DNA from: Methanobrevibacter sp.
GTDB taxonomy: Archaea > Methanobacteriota > Methanobacteria > Methanobacteriales > Methanobacteriaceae
Assembly: GCF_030539665.1 (NCBI RefSeq)
Contig: NZ_JAUNXR010000003.1
Location: 122,326 to 186,325, forward strand
DNA: 64,000 nt
Direction of reading: 5' to 3'
Positions 43,974 to 53,469 of this stretch are shown piece by piece. A model generated the notes under the pieces. That model had not been told where the DNA came from. It was given only the letters and a program-made list of their open reading frames with translations, and did no database searches. Positions within the stretch are counted from its first letter, which is position 1. Each line of letters begins with the position of its first letter. The position numbers and the translations under genes were made by a program.

Positions 43974-44561
43974 TTAACCTCTAATCCACTCATATCCACT
44001 TTCGATGGCCTTAAGGTTAAGGTCGTGGAACTTCGGATTCAGGTTGTTTTTCATTGCATCGATTACGGACTCTTTTGAAATCGGGAAATTGTCATCTGCA
44101 GTAACCGCACCTAAAAGCACCATGTTTAAAGAAACTATGTTTCCCGCATCAATAGCCAATTGATTACCTTCAATCGGAAGCACGTTGTTGTAGTTTTCTT
44201 TGAGAATGGAAATCAAATTATCAATTTTTGGATAAGGCTTGTCACCGGAACTTGGAATTAAAGGGAATGTGTTGAAAACAAGCTTGGTGTCCTTGTTTGC
44301 TTTATCCAATGCCCTTACAAGTTCAATAGGTTCGAATGAAAGTATCATGTCAGCACTATGTTCCGGAAGAATTGAACTGTCGAAATCACCTATCTTCAAT
44401 TCTGTGGATACTGAACCTTCCCTTTGAGACATACCGTGAATTTCACTCATGACCACATTGTGTCCCTCATTCATTGCGGCTTCACCAATAATTACTGAGG
44501 TTTTAATAATTCCCTGTCCTCCTACACCGCAAATATACATACTATAATTATCTTCTGCCAT
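43974..44561 (-). CDS. iorB: Indolepyruvate:ferredoxin oxidoreductase subunit beta
   Basis: A 195-residue gamma-type subunit with the GVGGQGIIKTSVIIGEAAM loop and SEIHGMSQREGSV, both diagnostic for IorB/2-oxoacid oxidoreductase gamma domains. With IorA it converts aryl pyruvates to aryl-acetyl-CoA with ferredoxin, reversibly. The start at 44561 has AGGAAGGTGAG just upstream, overlapping the end of iorA; six earlier codons are open. Confidence 0.93.
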   Translation of the reverse strand: MAEDNYSMYICGVGGQGIIKTSVIIGEAAMNEGHNVVMSEIHGMSQREGSVSTELKIGDFDSSILPEHSADMILSFEPIELVRALDKANKDTKLVFNTFPLIPSSGDKPYPKIDNLISILKENYNNVLPIEGNQLAIDAGNIVSLNMVLLGAVTADDNFPISKESVIDAMKNNLNPKFHDLNLKAIESGYEWIRG

Positions 44562-44565
44562 TTTC

Positions 44566-46455
44566 TCACCTTCCTGCACTTAAAGCTCCATACTTACAAA
44601 CCTGAACACAAATATTACATCCATTACACATTGCCCCATCAAGAACTATCTTGTTGTCCTTAAATGATATTGCAGGACAAGCCAATTCATGTGAACATTT
44701 CTTACACTGGTTACATTTGCGTTCATCAAACTGAACTGTTGGCCTTTTCGGGAATCCTTTAATCAATGTACAAGGGGATTTAGCAATGATAACAGCCACA
44801 CCATCAAATTCCAATGCCTCCTTGTATGTCTTGATTACCTGTTCCAAGTTAAGAGGGTTTACGACACGGACAAACTTGACTCCTGCAGCATTAGCCAATT
44901 TACGAATTGAGATTTCAGGAGCCTCATCACCCATACCGTCAACAGGAATTCCTGGATTTGGCTGACCACCTGTCATGGCAGTAATCCTATTGTCCAAAAC
45001 TGTTAAAACGAAATTCTGTTTGTTGTGGACAGCGTTTATCAAAGGTGATACTCCGCTGTGGAAGAATGTTGAATCTCCAATGAAGCTTACCACATGCTGA
45101 TCGGTAGCTACTGAAAAACCGCAGCCGTCACCGACACTTGACCCCATGGACAGGAGATAATCTGCTGCATTGTATGGAGGGTTAATTCCAAGAGTGTAAC
45201 ATCCTATATCTGATGCGAAAACCATATCCTCGCTAGGAATTCCAAGCTCTTCAGCAGCCTTGTTGATTCCATAATACATTGCCCTATGAGGACATCCTGA
45301 ACATAGGACAGGAGCCCTGTTTGGGATTTCTGAGATTAATTTCTTTAAAGAATCAGTTAGTTTTGGCTCTTCCTTTTCGTAGAAATGCAAGTATTTGTTG
45401 AATCCGTCTTTAACAATATTTGGATTGAACTCATGATACATAGGGAATGTTCCATCAAGCTTTCCATGAACCTTAACATTCAAATTGTTTTGGGCTATGA
45501 CAATAAGAACTTCCTTTTCAAGGATAGGATCCACTTCCTCTACAACAAAGACCTCATCCAAATCCTTCAAGAATTCCACCAGCTTCTTGTCAGGAGTAGG
45601 GTTAGACAATCCCACCTTGAAGACGTCAATATCCAAATTATTTACATTTACAACATCATGAACATAGTTGAATGCACTGCTTGAAGCTATTGCACCAATC
45701 TTTGAACCTGCATCATTTGTTTGCTTATTTAGATCTGACTTGTTTGAAATGGATTTGACCTCATCCATCTTTTCAAGCAAATCAATGTGCATCTGTTGGG
45801 CAAATGCAGGGACAGGCACGAACTGTGCAGGGTTCTTTTTAAATGTTCCCTTCTTCCAATGAGTTTCCCCATTGCTGGAATTATCCTCAACATCACCGAA
45901 TTCCACAATTCCCCTCATGTGGGAAACACGTGTGGTAGTTCTTACAATAACAGGCAACTGAACCTTTTCAGACAATTCAAAACCATACTTAACCATGTCC
46001 TTGATTTCCTGACAGCTTGAAGGTTCCAAAACAGGCAAGTTAGCCAGATGTCCATAATGACGGCTGTCCTGTTCGTTTTGAGATGAAAAAATTGAAGGGT
46101 CATCTGCAATTAAAATAACCATTCCGCCACGAACACCAGTGTATGCAGTAGTCATGAACGAATCGCTAGCCACATTCATACCCACATGTTTCATAAAAGT
46201 AAATGAACGAAGCCCTGATGCAGCTGCAGTAGCTGCAACTTCCATTGCTACTTTTTCATTAGTTGAAAATTCAAAGTATATGTTTGCATCTTTTGCAAGA
46301 AAAGATAAAATATTACCAATTTCAGAGGAAGGAGTTCCCGGATAGGTTGCCGCTACAGAAAGACCTGCTTCGATTACTCCCCTTACAGCAGCCTCATTAC
46401 CTAACAGAAATTGCTTATCTCCTTTTTTTCCTGTTACTAATTCTTTTAAATTCAT
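44566..46455 (-). CDS. iorA: Indolepyruvate:ferredoxin oxidoreductase subunit alpha
   Basis: A 629-residue TPP enzyme. It has an N-terminal pyrimidine-binding part with ATYPGTPSSEIGNILSFLA, a central cysteine segment LCSGCPHRAMYYGI, TPP-phosphate binding in SFIGDSTFFHSGVSPLINAV and a C-terminal pair of [4Fe-4S] motifs (CNQCKKCSHELACP, CNGCNICVQVC). It acts with IorB on aromatic 2-oxo acids. It is divergent from tfrB. Together with the aryl-CoA ligase and ACT genes it forms the aryl-acid module. Confidence 0.95.
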   Translation of the reverse strand: MNLKELVTGKKGDKQFLLGNEAAVRGVIEAGLSVAATYPGTPSSEIGNILSFLAKDANIYFEFSTNEKVAMEVAATAAASGLRSFTFMKHVGMNVASDSFMTTAYTGVRGGMVILIADDPSIFSSQNEQDSRHYGHLANLPVLEPSSCQEIKDMVKYGFELSEKVQLPVIVRTTTRVSHMRGIVEFGDVEDNSSNGETHWKKGTFKKNPAQFVPVPAFAQQMHIDLLEKMDEVKSISNKSDLNKQTNDAGSKIGAIASSSAFNYVHDVVNVNNLDIDVFKVGLSNPTPDKKLVEFLKDLDEVFVVEEVDPILEKEVLIVIAQNNLNVKVHGKLDGTFPMYHEFNPNIVKDGFNKYLHFYEKEEPKLTDSLKKLISEIPNRAPVLCSGCPHRAMYYGINKAAEELGIPSEDMVFASDIGCYTLGINPPYNAADYLLSMGSSVGDGCGFSVATDQHVVSFIGDSTFFHSGVSPLINAVHNKQNFVLTVLDNRITAMTGGQPNPGIPVDGMGDEAPEISIRKLANAAGVKFVRVVNPLNLEQVIKTYKEALEFDGVAVIIAKSPCTLIKGFPKRPTVQFDERKCNQCKKCSHELACPAISFKDNKIVLDGAMCNGCNICVQVCKYGALSAGR

Positions 46456-46600
46456 TATCTCTCCTCAAATTAATTACAATAAAACTTGATAAAATTAAAA
46501 TTTATTAATAATGATTAATATATTATATAATAGTTTTGTATTAATATAAATGTATTTTTTTTAATCTGATTTTATGAATTTTAACACATGAGGTAATGCA

Positions 46601-48088
46601 ATGATAAAAGTTTATGTGTCTAGATTTGATAGGGAAGTAGACTCAGAACCACATATTGAATGCTACGAAATTGAAAAAACACCTGGAATGAAAGTATTGG
46701 ATGCTCTTAAAGCAATAAATGAAAAATACGATGCTGACATTAGCTATAGGGAATCTTGTCGTGCAGGCCAATGTGGATCTTGCGCTATTAAATTCAATGG
46801 AAATGGGGCTCTTGCATGCCAAAAAGAAATAAAGGACGGAGCATTGATTGAGCCACTTGACTTTCCAGTGATTAAGGATTTGATTGTCGATAAAAGTGAA
46901 ATTGAACAGAAAATAAAGGACATACATTTAAATCTAATTCCTCAACACGAAGATAAATGCTTCAATGAATCAATTACCAGTGAGGACATTAAAGAGACTA
47001 AAAAGGTCAGAGGTTGTATTGAATGTCATTCCTGCCTTTCTACCTGCCCTGTCGTCAAATACTTTAAAGATGAATACGGCGGACCCTACATAATGAGATA
47101 TCTCTCTAAATTTGACAAGGACCCAAGAGACATGGATGACAGGCTAAGGGAAAGTCTGGAGGAAGGCCTGTTCAAATGTACAAGCTGTGGAAAATGCAAA
47201 TCAGTTTGTCCTAAAAATATAAACACCTTTGGAGATGCAATTACCAAATTTAGAGAAAAGGCCTGTCAGGAAGGAGAAGGGCCTCTTCCGGCACATGTCA
47301 AGTTCAAGGAAAATATCCAAAAAACCAACCGTTCAGTTGTAAGTGACAAAAGCTTTGTAGAGGAAATCAACAAAATTAAAGCCAATAAAAAAGGAGAAAA
47401 ACCTAAAGTGGCTTTATTTACCGGTTGCATGATGGATAAAAAATTGCCTGAAGTAGGCTATGCCTTAATGGATGTTCTTGAAGCCAATGGAATAGAGGTT
47501 GACATTCCTCAAGAGCAGGTATGTTGCGGATCACCTTTGATCAATACCGGACAGACCGAGGCCGTTCAGGATTTGGTTGATAAAAATAAAGAGGTGTTTG
47601 CTGATTACGATACTGTAATAACTGTCTGTGCAGGATGCGGTGCGACACTTAAAAACAAACATCCGGAATATGGATCCGAGCTTAATGTGATGGACATAAG
47701 TGAATTTTTAGTGGATAAGCTTGACTATGACAAGATGAATGAATTGGATATGAAAGTTACCTGGCATGACCCATGTCACTTAGTTAGAGGCCAAAACATC
47801 AAAGACCAGCCAAGAGAAATCATAGAAAATATGAAAGGGGTTGAGTTTGTAGAAATGAAACATCCTTGTCAATGCTGTGGTGCTGGTGGTGGAATAAAAT
47901 CCGGAGAACCTGAAATAGCCTTGAAATTGTCATCTGAAAAGGCTAAGATGATTGACGATACAGGTGCAGAAGCAGTAATCACAATTTGTCCGTTTTGCCA
48001 GTTGAACCTTCAGGATGGTCTTGACAACGAAGAAGTTGACGTTAAATCAATGAACCTTGTAGAATTATTGCAAAAGGCATATGAATAG
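46601..48088 (+). CDS. tfrB: Thiol:fumarate reductase subunit B (fused FeS/HdrB-like)
   Basis: A 495-residue fusion. Residues 1-100 form a [2Fe-2S] ferredoxin domain (C53, C58, C61, C73). A SdhB-like part with two cluster motifs (CIECHSCLSTCP, CTSCGKCKSVCP) follows, then an HdrB-like part with two CCG domains (QVCCGSPLINTG; CQCCGAGGG). TfrB oxidises CoM-SH and CoB-SH to the heterodisulfide, coupled by TfrA to fumarate reduction in the incomplete reductive citrate pathway. TfrA is not in the window, normal for this order. GAGGTAAT precedes the ATG; it leads the run to glyS. Confidence 0.94.
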   Translation: MIKVYVSRFDREVDSEPHIECYEIEKTPGMKVLDALKAINEKYDADISYRESCRAGQCGSCAIKFNGNGALACQKEIKDGALIEPLDFPVIKDLIVDKSEIEQKIKDIHLNLIPQHEDKCFNESITSEDIKETKKVRGCIECHSCLSTCPVVKYFKDEYGGPYIMRYLSKFDKDPRDMDDRLRESLEEGLFKCTSCGKCKSVCPKNINTFGDAITKFREKACQEGEGPLPAHVKFKENIQKTNRSVVSDKSFVEEINKIKANKKGEKPKVALFTGCMMDKKLPEVGYALMDVLEANGIEVDIPQEQVCCGSPLINTGQTEAVQDLVDKNKEVFADYDTVITVCAGCGATLKNKHPEYGSELNVMDISEFLVDKLDYDKMNELDMKVTWHDPCHLVRGQNIKDQPREIIENMKGVEFVEMKHPCQCCGAGGGIKSGEPEIALKLSSEKAKMIDDTGAEAVITICPFCQLNLQDGLDNEEVDVKSMNLVELLQKAYE

Positions 48089-48103
48089 AAAGGGAGTGTA
48101 AGA

Positions 48104-48997
48104 ATGGGAGATGCTGCAGTTAGTGAACAGTCAGTTGTGAATCATGAATTAAACTCATCAAAAAATGAAAATGAAGAAAAAACTGATGCGAAGGAAACTT
48201 CTACAAAAAAAGCAAAAAAGAAATCACAATCCAGTGGCAAGGAAATCTCCATAACCCTTAAAGACAATCCTGATGAAGAATCATTAAAACTTAAAAGTAA
48301 TATTTATGTAGTTTTTGTTGAATGTGAAACTCCAGGAAACATAGGTTTTCTTGCAAGAACAATGGCCAATTTCGGACTTTCAAAATTAGTATTGATTAAT
48401 CCTCCTGAACTTAAGAAGGAAGCATTTTATCAGGCAATGCATGCTCAGCACATAGTTGAAAATGCAATGATTTTTGATAGCTTGGATGAATTCTACAAAA
48501 ATGTGAGGATTGATTTTAAAGTGGCTTCCACAGGAGTTGCTGGAGGTAGCTATAATCTTTCAAGAATTCCAATAAAACCTGAAGAATTAGGCCGTAAGTT
48601 GAATCCCAATAACAATACTGCCATCATTTTTGGACGGGAGGGAAATGGGCTTACAAATAAAGAAATTGAAAGCTGTGACATAACCGTAAGCATTCCAACC
48701 GACCCAACATATCCAATTATGAATATTTCACATGCGGCAGCGATTATTCTATATGAACTGTTTAAAAATAGAAATGAATTTCCAGTTGAAGGTCTTGAAG
48801 AGAGCACATCAATTGAAAAGGAATATCTGCTTAAAGATATGGAGGAAATCATCGATGCTCTTCCAATTCCAGACCACAAAAAGAAAACTGGATTAAGATC
48901 ATTTAAAAATATTATAAATCGCGCTTTTATTACTGGGCGTGAAGCACATACATTAAAAGGTATTTTAAGAAGATTAAAAATGAATCAAGAGGAATAA
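48104..48997 (+). CDS. TrmJ-like SPOUT RNA methyltransferase
   Basis: A 297-residue SPOUT methyltransferase with a lysine/glutamate-rich, probably disordered N-terminal 65 residues. The core has VFVECETPGNIGFLARTMAN, FGREGNGLTNKEIESCD and IPTDPTYPIMNISHAAAIIL, the three SpoU motifs in TrmJ order. TrmJ 2'-O-methylates tRNA position 32. The extension is longer than in bacterial TrmJ and may bind RNA. It lies 15 bases after tfrB and one base before dcd. Confidence 0.87.
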   Translation: MGDAAVSEQSVVNHELNSSKNENEEKTDAKETSTKKAKKKSQSSGKEISITLKDNPDEESLKLKSNIYVVFVECETPGNIGFLARTMANFGLSKLVLINPPELKKEAFYQAMHAQHIVENAMIFDSLDEFYKNVRIDFKVASTGVAGGSYNLSRIPIKPEELGRKLNPNNNTAIIFGREGNGLTNKEIESCDITVSIPTDPTYPIMNISHAAAIILYELFKNRNEFPVEGLEESTSIEKEYLLKDMEEIIDALPIPDHKKKTGLRSFKNIINRAFITGREAHTLKGILRRLKMNQEE

Positions 48998-48998
48998 A

Positions 48999-49586
48999 AT
49001 GACTATTCTAAGTGATAAAACCATAAAAGAATATCTAGAGGAAGGTAAGATTGCGATTGAACCTTTAGAAGATGAAAAGCAAATTCAACCATCTTCCGTA
49101 GATATGAGGCTTGGAAATGAGTTTAAAGTTTTTAAAGTTATTAGAAAACCATATATTGATCCGAAAGATCCCGAAGATGTTGCATCATATATGGAATCTA
49201 CCGTTGTTGAACCTGGAGAAGCTTTCATTATTCATCCCAATGAATTTGCATTGGCTACAACAAACGAATACGTTAAAGTTCCAGATGACCTTGTAGCAAG
49301 AGTAGAAGGCCGTTCTTCCATGGGAAGACTTGGTGTGACCATGCACGTTACAGCAGGATTTATCGACCCTGGTTTTGAAGGAAAAATTACTTTGGAAATT
49401 TCAAATATCGGAGCCATGCCAGTGGCATTATACCCTGGCCAAAGAGTATGTCAAATAGTATTTGAAACCATGACAACCCCATCTGAAATACCTTATGGAC
49501 ACCCAACAAGAAATAGTAAGTATATGGGTCAAGTAAAACCAGAAAGCAGTAGAATTAAACAAGATTATGAATTAAAGAAGGAATGA
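48999..49586 (+). CDS. dcd: dCTP deaminase (possibly dUMP-forming)
   Basis: A 195-residue trimeric dUTPase-fold enzyme with QPSSVDMRLGNEF, VEGRSSMGRLGV, HVTAGFIDPGFEGKITLEIS and YPGQRVCQIVFE. It deaminates dCTP for thymidylate synthesis. In methanogens related enzymes can be bifunctional deaminase-diphosphatases giving dUMP directly; which type this is cannot be told safely from sequence. GAGGA precedes the ATG. Confidence 0.92.
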   Translation: MTILSDKTIKEYLEEGKIAIEPLEDEKQIQPSSVDMRLGNEFKVFKVIRKPYIDPKDPEDVASYMESTVVEPGEAFIIHPNEFALATTNEYVKVPDDLVARVEGRSSMGRLGVTMHVTAGFIDPGFEGKITLEISNIGAMPVALYPGQRVCQIVFETMTTPSEIPYGHPTRNSKYMGQVKPESSRIKQDYELKKE

Positions 49587-49589
49587 ACC

Positions 49590-51281
49590 ATGAATCATGA
49601 TAAAATGACAAACATTAGTGCAAAAAGAGGATTTCTCTGGCCATCTTTTGAAATTTATTCTGGAGTATCCGGATTTACAGATTATGGACCTCTTGGAGCA
49701 AGTTTAAAAAACAACATAATGCAAAAATGGAGAAAGCAATACGTTTCAGGAGAAGGATTTTACGAAATCGAAGGACCTACCGTAATGCCTAAAGAAGTTT
49801 TAAAGGCATCAGGACACGTTGACAACTTTACTGATCCAATGACCAAATGTGAAGAATGTGGAGAAGTGTTTAGAGCTGACCACATCATTGAAGATGCAAT
49901 TGGAGAAGATGTTGAAAGTTTGGAAAATGAAGAGCTTGATCAGATTGTTGTTGAAAACAATATCCTATGTCCCGAATGTGGTGGAAAACTAGCCAACATT
50001 TGGAATTATAACTTGATGTTCCAAACCATGATTGGAGCAAAAGGAGATAAAGTAGGTTACATGAGGCCTGAAACCGCTCAAGGAATATTCATTCTCTTCA
50101 AAAGACTTGAAAGATTCTTTAGAGGAAAACTTCCGTTTGGTGCAGTCCAACTTGGAAAGGCATATAGGAATGAGATTTCACCAAGACAGGGAGTAATCAG
50201 ACTTAGGGAGTTTACACAGGCTGAAGCAGAAATTTTCCTAAACCCTGAAGACAAGACAACCCCTAAATTCAACAAGATCAAGGATGAAATCCTATACCTG
50301 AATTCCCAGGAAGTTCAGGAAACCGGAGGGGAACCTCTTAAAATTACAGCAGGCGAAGCATTGGAACAGGGAATTGTAGCTAATGAAATGCTCGTATATC
50401 AATTATACTTAGCTAAAAAGTTTTTAAATGAAATTGGAATTCCTGATGAAGTTTTAAGATTCAGACAACATTTGGCTGGAGAAATGGCCCATTATGCTCT
50501 TGACTGTTGGGATGTAGAATGTTTGACTGACAAGTATGGCTGGGTTGAAATAATAGGAATTGCCGATAGGGGAGATTATGACCTAACTTCACACACTAAA
50601 TTCAGTAATGACGATTTGAATGTTTTCATTGAATATGATGAACCTAAAGTCGTTAAGAAAACAGTTGTGAAACCTAACCTTTCAAAATTCGGACCTGTCT
50701 TCAAAGGAGATTCCCCAAAAGTCAAACAGGCCATCGAACAAGCAGACGCAGATGAGATTATCCAAAGCCTTGAAGAAAACGGAAAATATGTAGTTGAATT
50801 AGACAACGTATATGAGGTTCCAGAAGATCTCTTGATAATTGAAGAGGTTGAAGAGGAAATTGCCGGTGAAAAGATTGTTCCACATGTAATCGAACCTTCC
50901 TTTGGAATTGATAGAATCGTTTACTGCACACTTCTCCATTCATTCCACGATGGAGATAAAGAATACTTTAAGTTTGCAAACGAAGTAGCTCCAGTTCAGG
51001 TAGGGGTTTATCCTTTAGTAAACAAGGAAGGACCTCGTGAAATTGCAGAAGAAATTACCAACAGCCTCAGATTGGAGGGCTACACTGTAGAACACGAAGT
51101 AACTGGAACAATAGGTAAAAGATATGCAAGGGCCGATGAAATCGGTGTTCCTTTAGCTATCACTGTTGATTTTGATAGTTTAGAAGACAACAAAGTAACA
51201 ATCAGGAACAGGGATACTGAAGAACAGGAAAGAATAGCTATTGATGAAATTAGCCCATATCTTGAAGCTTATTACAAATAA
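49590..51281 (+). CDS. glyS: Glycine--tRNA ligase (dimeric type)
   Basis: A 563-residue class II synthetase: motif 1 region GFTDYGPLGASLKNN, the zinc-containing insertion (CEECGEVFRADHII, CPECGGKL), motif 2 YRNEISPRQGVIRLREFTQA, motif 3 PSFGIDRIVYCTL, and a C-terminal anticodon-binding domain with PLVNKEGPREIAEEI. This is the eukaryal/archaeal alpha2 type. GAAGGA lies upstream. A hairpin terminator follows its stop by one base, closing the tfrB-trmJ-dcd-glyS run. Confidence 0.95.
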   Translation: MNHDKMTNISAKRGFLWPSFEIYSGVSGFTDYGPLGASLKNNIMQKWRKQYVSGEGFYEIEGPTVMPKEVLKASGHVDNFTDPMTKCEECGEVFRADHIIEDAIGEDVESLENEELDQIVVENNILCPECGGKLANIWNYNLMFQTMIGAKGDKVGYMRPETAQGIFILFKRLERFFRGKLPFGAVQLGKAYRNEISPRQGVIRLREFTQAEAEIFLNPEDKTTPKFNKIKDEILYLNSQEVQETGGEPLKITAGEALEQGIVANEMLVYQLYLAKKFLNEIGIPDEVLRFRQHLAGEMAHYALDCWDVECLTDKYGWVEIIGIADRGDYDLTSHTKFSNDDLNVFIEYDEPKVVKKTVVKPNLSKFGPVFKGDSPKVKQAIEQADADEIIQSLEENGKYVVELDNVYEVPEDLLIIEEVEEEIAGEKIVPHVIEPSFGIDRIVYCTLLHSFHDGDKEYFKFANEVAPVQVGVYPLVNKEGPREIAEEITNSLRLEGYTVEHEVTGTIGKRYARADEIGVPLAITVDFDSLEDNKVTIRNRDTEEQERIAIDEISPYLEAYYK

Positions 51282-51282
51282 G

Positions 51283-51314
51283 GGAAGAATCACATTCTTC
51301 CAACTACTTTTTTT
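51283..51314 (+). terminator. Hairpin terminator after glyS
   Basis: GGAAGAAT and ATTCTTCC form a perfect 8-bp stem with loop CAC, followed six bases later by TTTTTTT. It immediately follows the glyS stop. Confidence 0.8.
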
Positions 51315-51374
51315 AAAAAAAATAATAAAATTTGTGTGAATTCATTGAATCAGCACAAATTTACATTTTATATT

Positions 51375-52151
51375 TTAAATTGTATTGAACAGCTTGTTTG
51401 CCCATTTTAAACCTTCAGAAGATTTCGATACCATTATCCTGTTTTGATCGTAACTACCATCTTTCCTATAAAGGCCGAAAATCATCATGTCATTGGCCAG
51501 TATCAGTAAAAAGTTAAAATCGTTTTTGAATTCCTTAATCTTGACATTGGGCAAATCCAGATCGATATTTCTTGTGAAATCATCAAAAATATCATGAGAC
51601 AGCTTGATTTCAACCTTTTTGTCGGAAGCTGCAAATTCCTCTATTTTTTCCCTTAAGTCCTGAAAGCTGATTGGAAGAATTGCTTTGATGGAATCTGATT
51701 TTTCAACAGCATCCAAAATGACTTTATTAATCTTATATGCATTGGTTCCACTAGATTCCAATAATTTGCTGTTTTCAACCATGCACAATTCAGATATGGA
51801 ATTTATTGAGATATTCCTAACCTTATGATTTTCAAATAAATTGAAGAACTCCTGAAGAATATGGATGGTCTTGTTAAACTCCATCAGGTTCCTAATATAT
51901 ATTTTCATGACATTTGATAGAAAATAGCGGTTATCATCCCTTTTGACGTATTGATTTGTTTCAAGAAGATGAATGTTTGAAGAAATGGAGCTGTAACTTA
52001 GGCCAGTGTCTTCATTGAGTTCTTTCATGCTTTTATTGCCTTCAAATAAACTGAACAGTAGCTGCAATCTGACTATCGAATTAGTTATATGTTTTATTTC
52101 ATCAGAAATATGTTCATAGTTTTCTAAATATTCTTCATTTTTCTTATTCAC
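51375..52151 (-). CDS. FilR1-type winged-helix transcriptional regulator
   Basis: A 258-residue regulator of the same two-domain type as the pair at 33469-35073: wHTH (NSIVRLQLLFSLFEGNKSMK, GLSYSSISSNIHLLETNQYV) and a FilR1/DUF1724 domain ending GLKWANKLFNTI. It is closest in layout to the first of that pair (S-S-x-S-S-N recognition helix in both). It starts with GTG, with GGTGG 4 bases upstream. It is monocistronic and divergent from the TatD gene. Confidence 0.85.
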   Translation of the reverse strand: MNKKNEEYLENYEHISDEIKHITNSIVRLQLLFSLFEGNKSMKELNEDTGLSYSSISSNIHLLETNQYVKRDDNRYFLSNVMKIYIRNLMEFNKTIHILQEFFNLFENHKVRNISINSISELCMVENSKLLESSGTNAYKINKVILDAVEKSDSIKAILPISFQDLREKIEEFAASDKKVEIKLSHDIFDDFTRNIDLDLPNVKIKEFKNDFNFLLILANDMMIFGLYRKDGSYDQNRIMVSKSSEGLKWANKLFNTI

Positions 52152-52292
52152 AAAACCACCAATGAGTAATACTTTACTAGTAGTTATCCTTAAGAAAAAA
52201 TATAAAAAATTTCAAAGTGCGACTGTGTGTAAAATCACAGAAACTTAAAAAACAAAGAAAACAAAAATAACAATATAGAAAATCAAAAGGTT

Positions 52293-53054
52293 ATGAAAAT
52301 GATAGACACACATATACATGCAGATGCAAGAAGTAGTGAAGATTTCGAACAAATGTATTTAAGTGGAATAGATAGTGCAATAACTTGTGCTTTTTATCCT
52401 TATGATTTATTTAATGAAACTGTTCTTTTAAATCATTTAGAAAAAATATTAAACTATGATACCGCAAGAGCAAAAAAGTATGGCCTTGACTTGAAAGTAG
52501 CTTTAGGGATACATCCATCAAACTGTGATGTCAAACCTGAACTGATATATGAAAATCTCTACAAATGGATTGAAAACAAAGATATCGTAGCCATTGGAGA
52601 AATAGGCCTTGAAAACCTGACTGACAATGAAATTGAAGTATTCAAAAAACAATTGGAAATTGGTGATGAAACAAAAACCAAAGTAATCGTCCACACACCC
52701 CGCAAACAGAAAGCTGAAGTGTTAAAAGTCATAAACGAAATAATACCAGAACATATTGACGAAAAATTAGTTGTGATTGACCATATCAATCCTGCAGTTG
52801 TTGAAGATGTTATTGACAGGGATTATACCTTAGGCCTTACAGTCCAACCTCAAAAAATGGAAAAGGAAGATGCGATAGCTATTTTAAACGAATACGGATT
52901 TGACAGATTTTTGTTAAACAGCGATATAAGCAACATGCCTTCAAACCCATTATCAGTTCCGGAAACAGTAAGGGAATTGCAAAAACAGGGATTTGAAAAT
53001 AAAAAAATAGAAAGAGTAGCATTTAAAAATGCTAAGGAATTTTTTAATATATGA
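52293..53054 (+). CDS. TatD-family metal-dependent hydrolase
   Basis: A 253-residue TIM-barrel hydrolase. The N-terminal DTHIHAD gives the H-x-H metal ligands; further ligands lie in AIGEIGLENL (E), VIVHTPRKQ (H), VVIDHINP (H) and LLNSDISNM (D). TatD relatives act as 3'-5' DNases or uncharacterised hydrolases; the archaeal group has no proven substrate. ATGs at 52293 and 52299 are both possible after AGGTT. It ends against the convergent sepF gene with no gap. Confidence 0.83.
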   Translation: MKMIDTHIHADARSSEDFEQMYLSGIDSAITCAFYPYDLFNETVLLNHLEKILNYDTARAKKYGLDLKVALGIHPSNCDVKPELIYENLYKWIENKDIVAIGEIGLENLTDNEIEVFKKQLEIGDETKTKVIVHTPRKQKAEVLKVINEIIPEHIDEKLVVIDHINPAVVEDVIDRDYTLGLTVQPQKMEKEDAIAILNEYGFDRFLLNSDISNMPSNPLSVPETVRELQKQGFENKKIERVAFKNAKEFFNI

Positions 53055-53468
53055 TTATTTTCTAACCAAACTTATGTTTTCAGGAGAGATAATAATCAAA
53101 TTCTTATCTTCAGTGCGTGAAAGAAGTATTGCTTCTACACCAAACTGATTTCTCATATCTTTAATCTTATCGGCAGCTAATTTAAAGTTAGCTGGACTTT
53201 CTTTTTCAATAAAAGCAAAATCAACAATTACCGGATTTTTCTCTTCGATTATCTGATCGATGATGTAGTTAATGTCATCGATTGTTTTTGGCTTAAGCAA
53301 CAATATTTCATAACTTGAAGAATAGTATTCATATTCAGGCTCAATGGTATATTCTTCAATATCATCATCATAATATTCAGAAATCGGATAAGATGGTGCT
53401 AAATTATTACTTTTTTCTTCAGTCTCTTCAAAACCTAAACTTCTTCTTAAAGCATTCATAAAACTCAT
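53055..53468 (-). CDS. sepF: Cell division protein SepF
   Basis: A 137-residue protein. An amphipathic N-terminal membrane-targeting helix (SFMNALRRSLGFEE) precedes a Tyr/Glu-rich linker with YEYYSSSYEI and a SepF domain of about 80 residues (ILLLKPKTIDDINYIIDQII; NPVIVDFAFIEKESPANFK). SepF anchors FtsZ to the membrane in archaea that have FtsZ but lack FtsA. GGGG precedes the ATG. It lies one base downstream of the DUF1611 gene. Confidence 0.92.
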   Translation of the reverse strand: MSFMNALRRSLGFEETEEKSNNLAPSYPISEYYDDDIEEYTIEPEYEYYSSSYEILLLKPKTIDDINYIIDQIIEEKNPVIVDFAFIEKESPANFKLAADKIKDMRNQFGVEAILLSRTEDKNLIIISPENISLVRK

Positions 53469-53469
53469 A

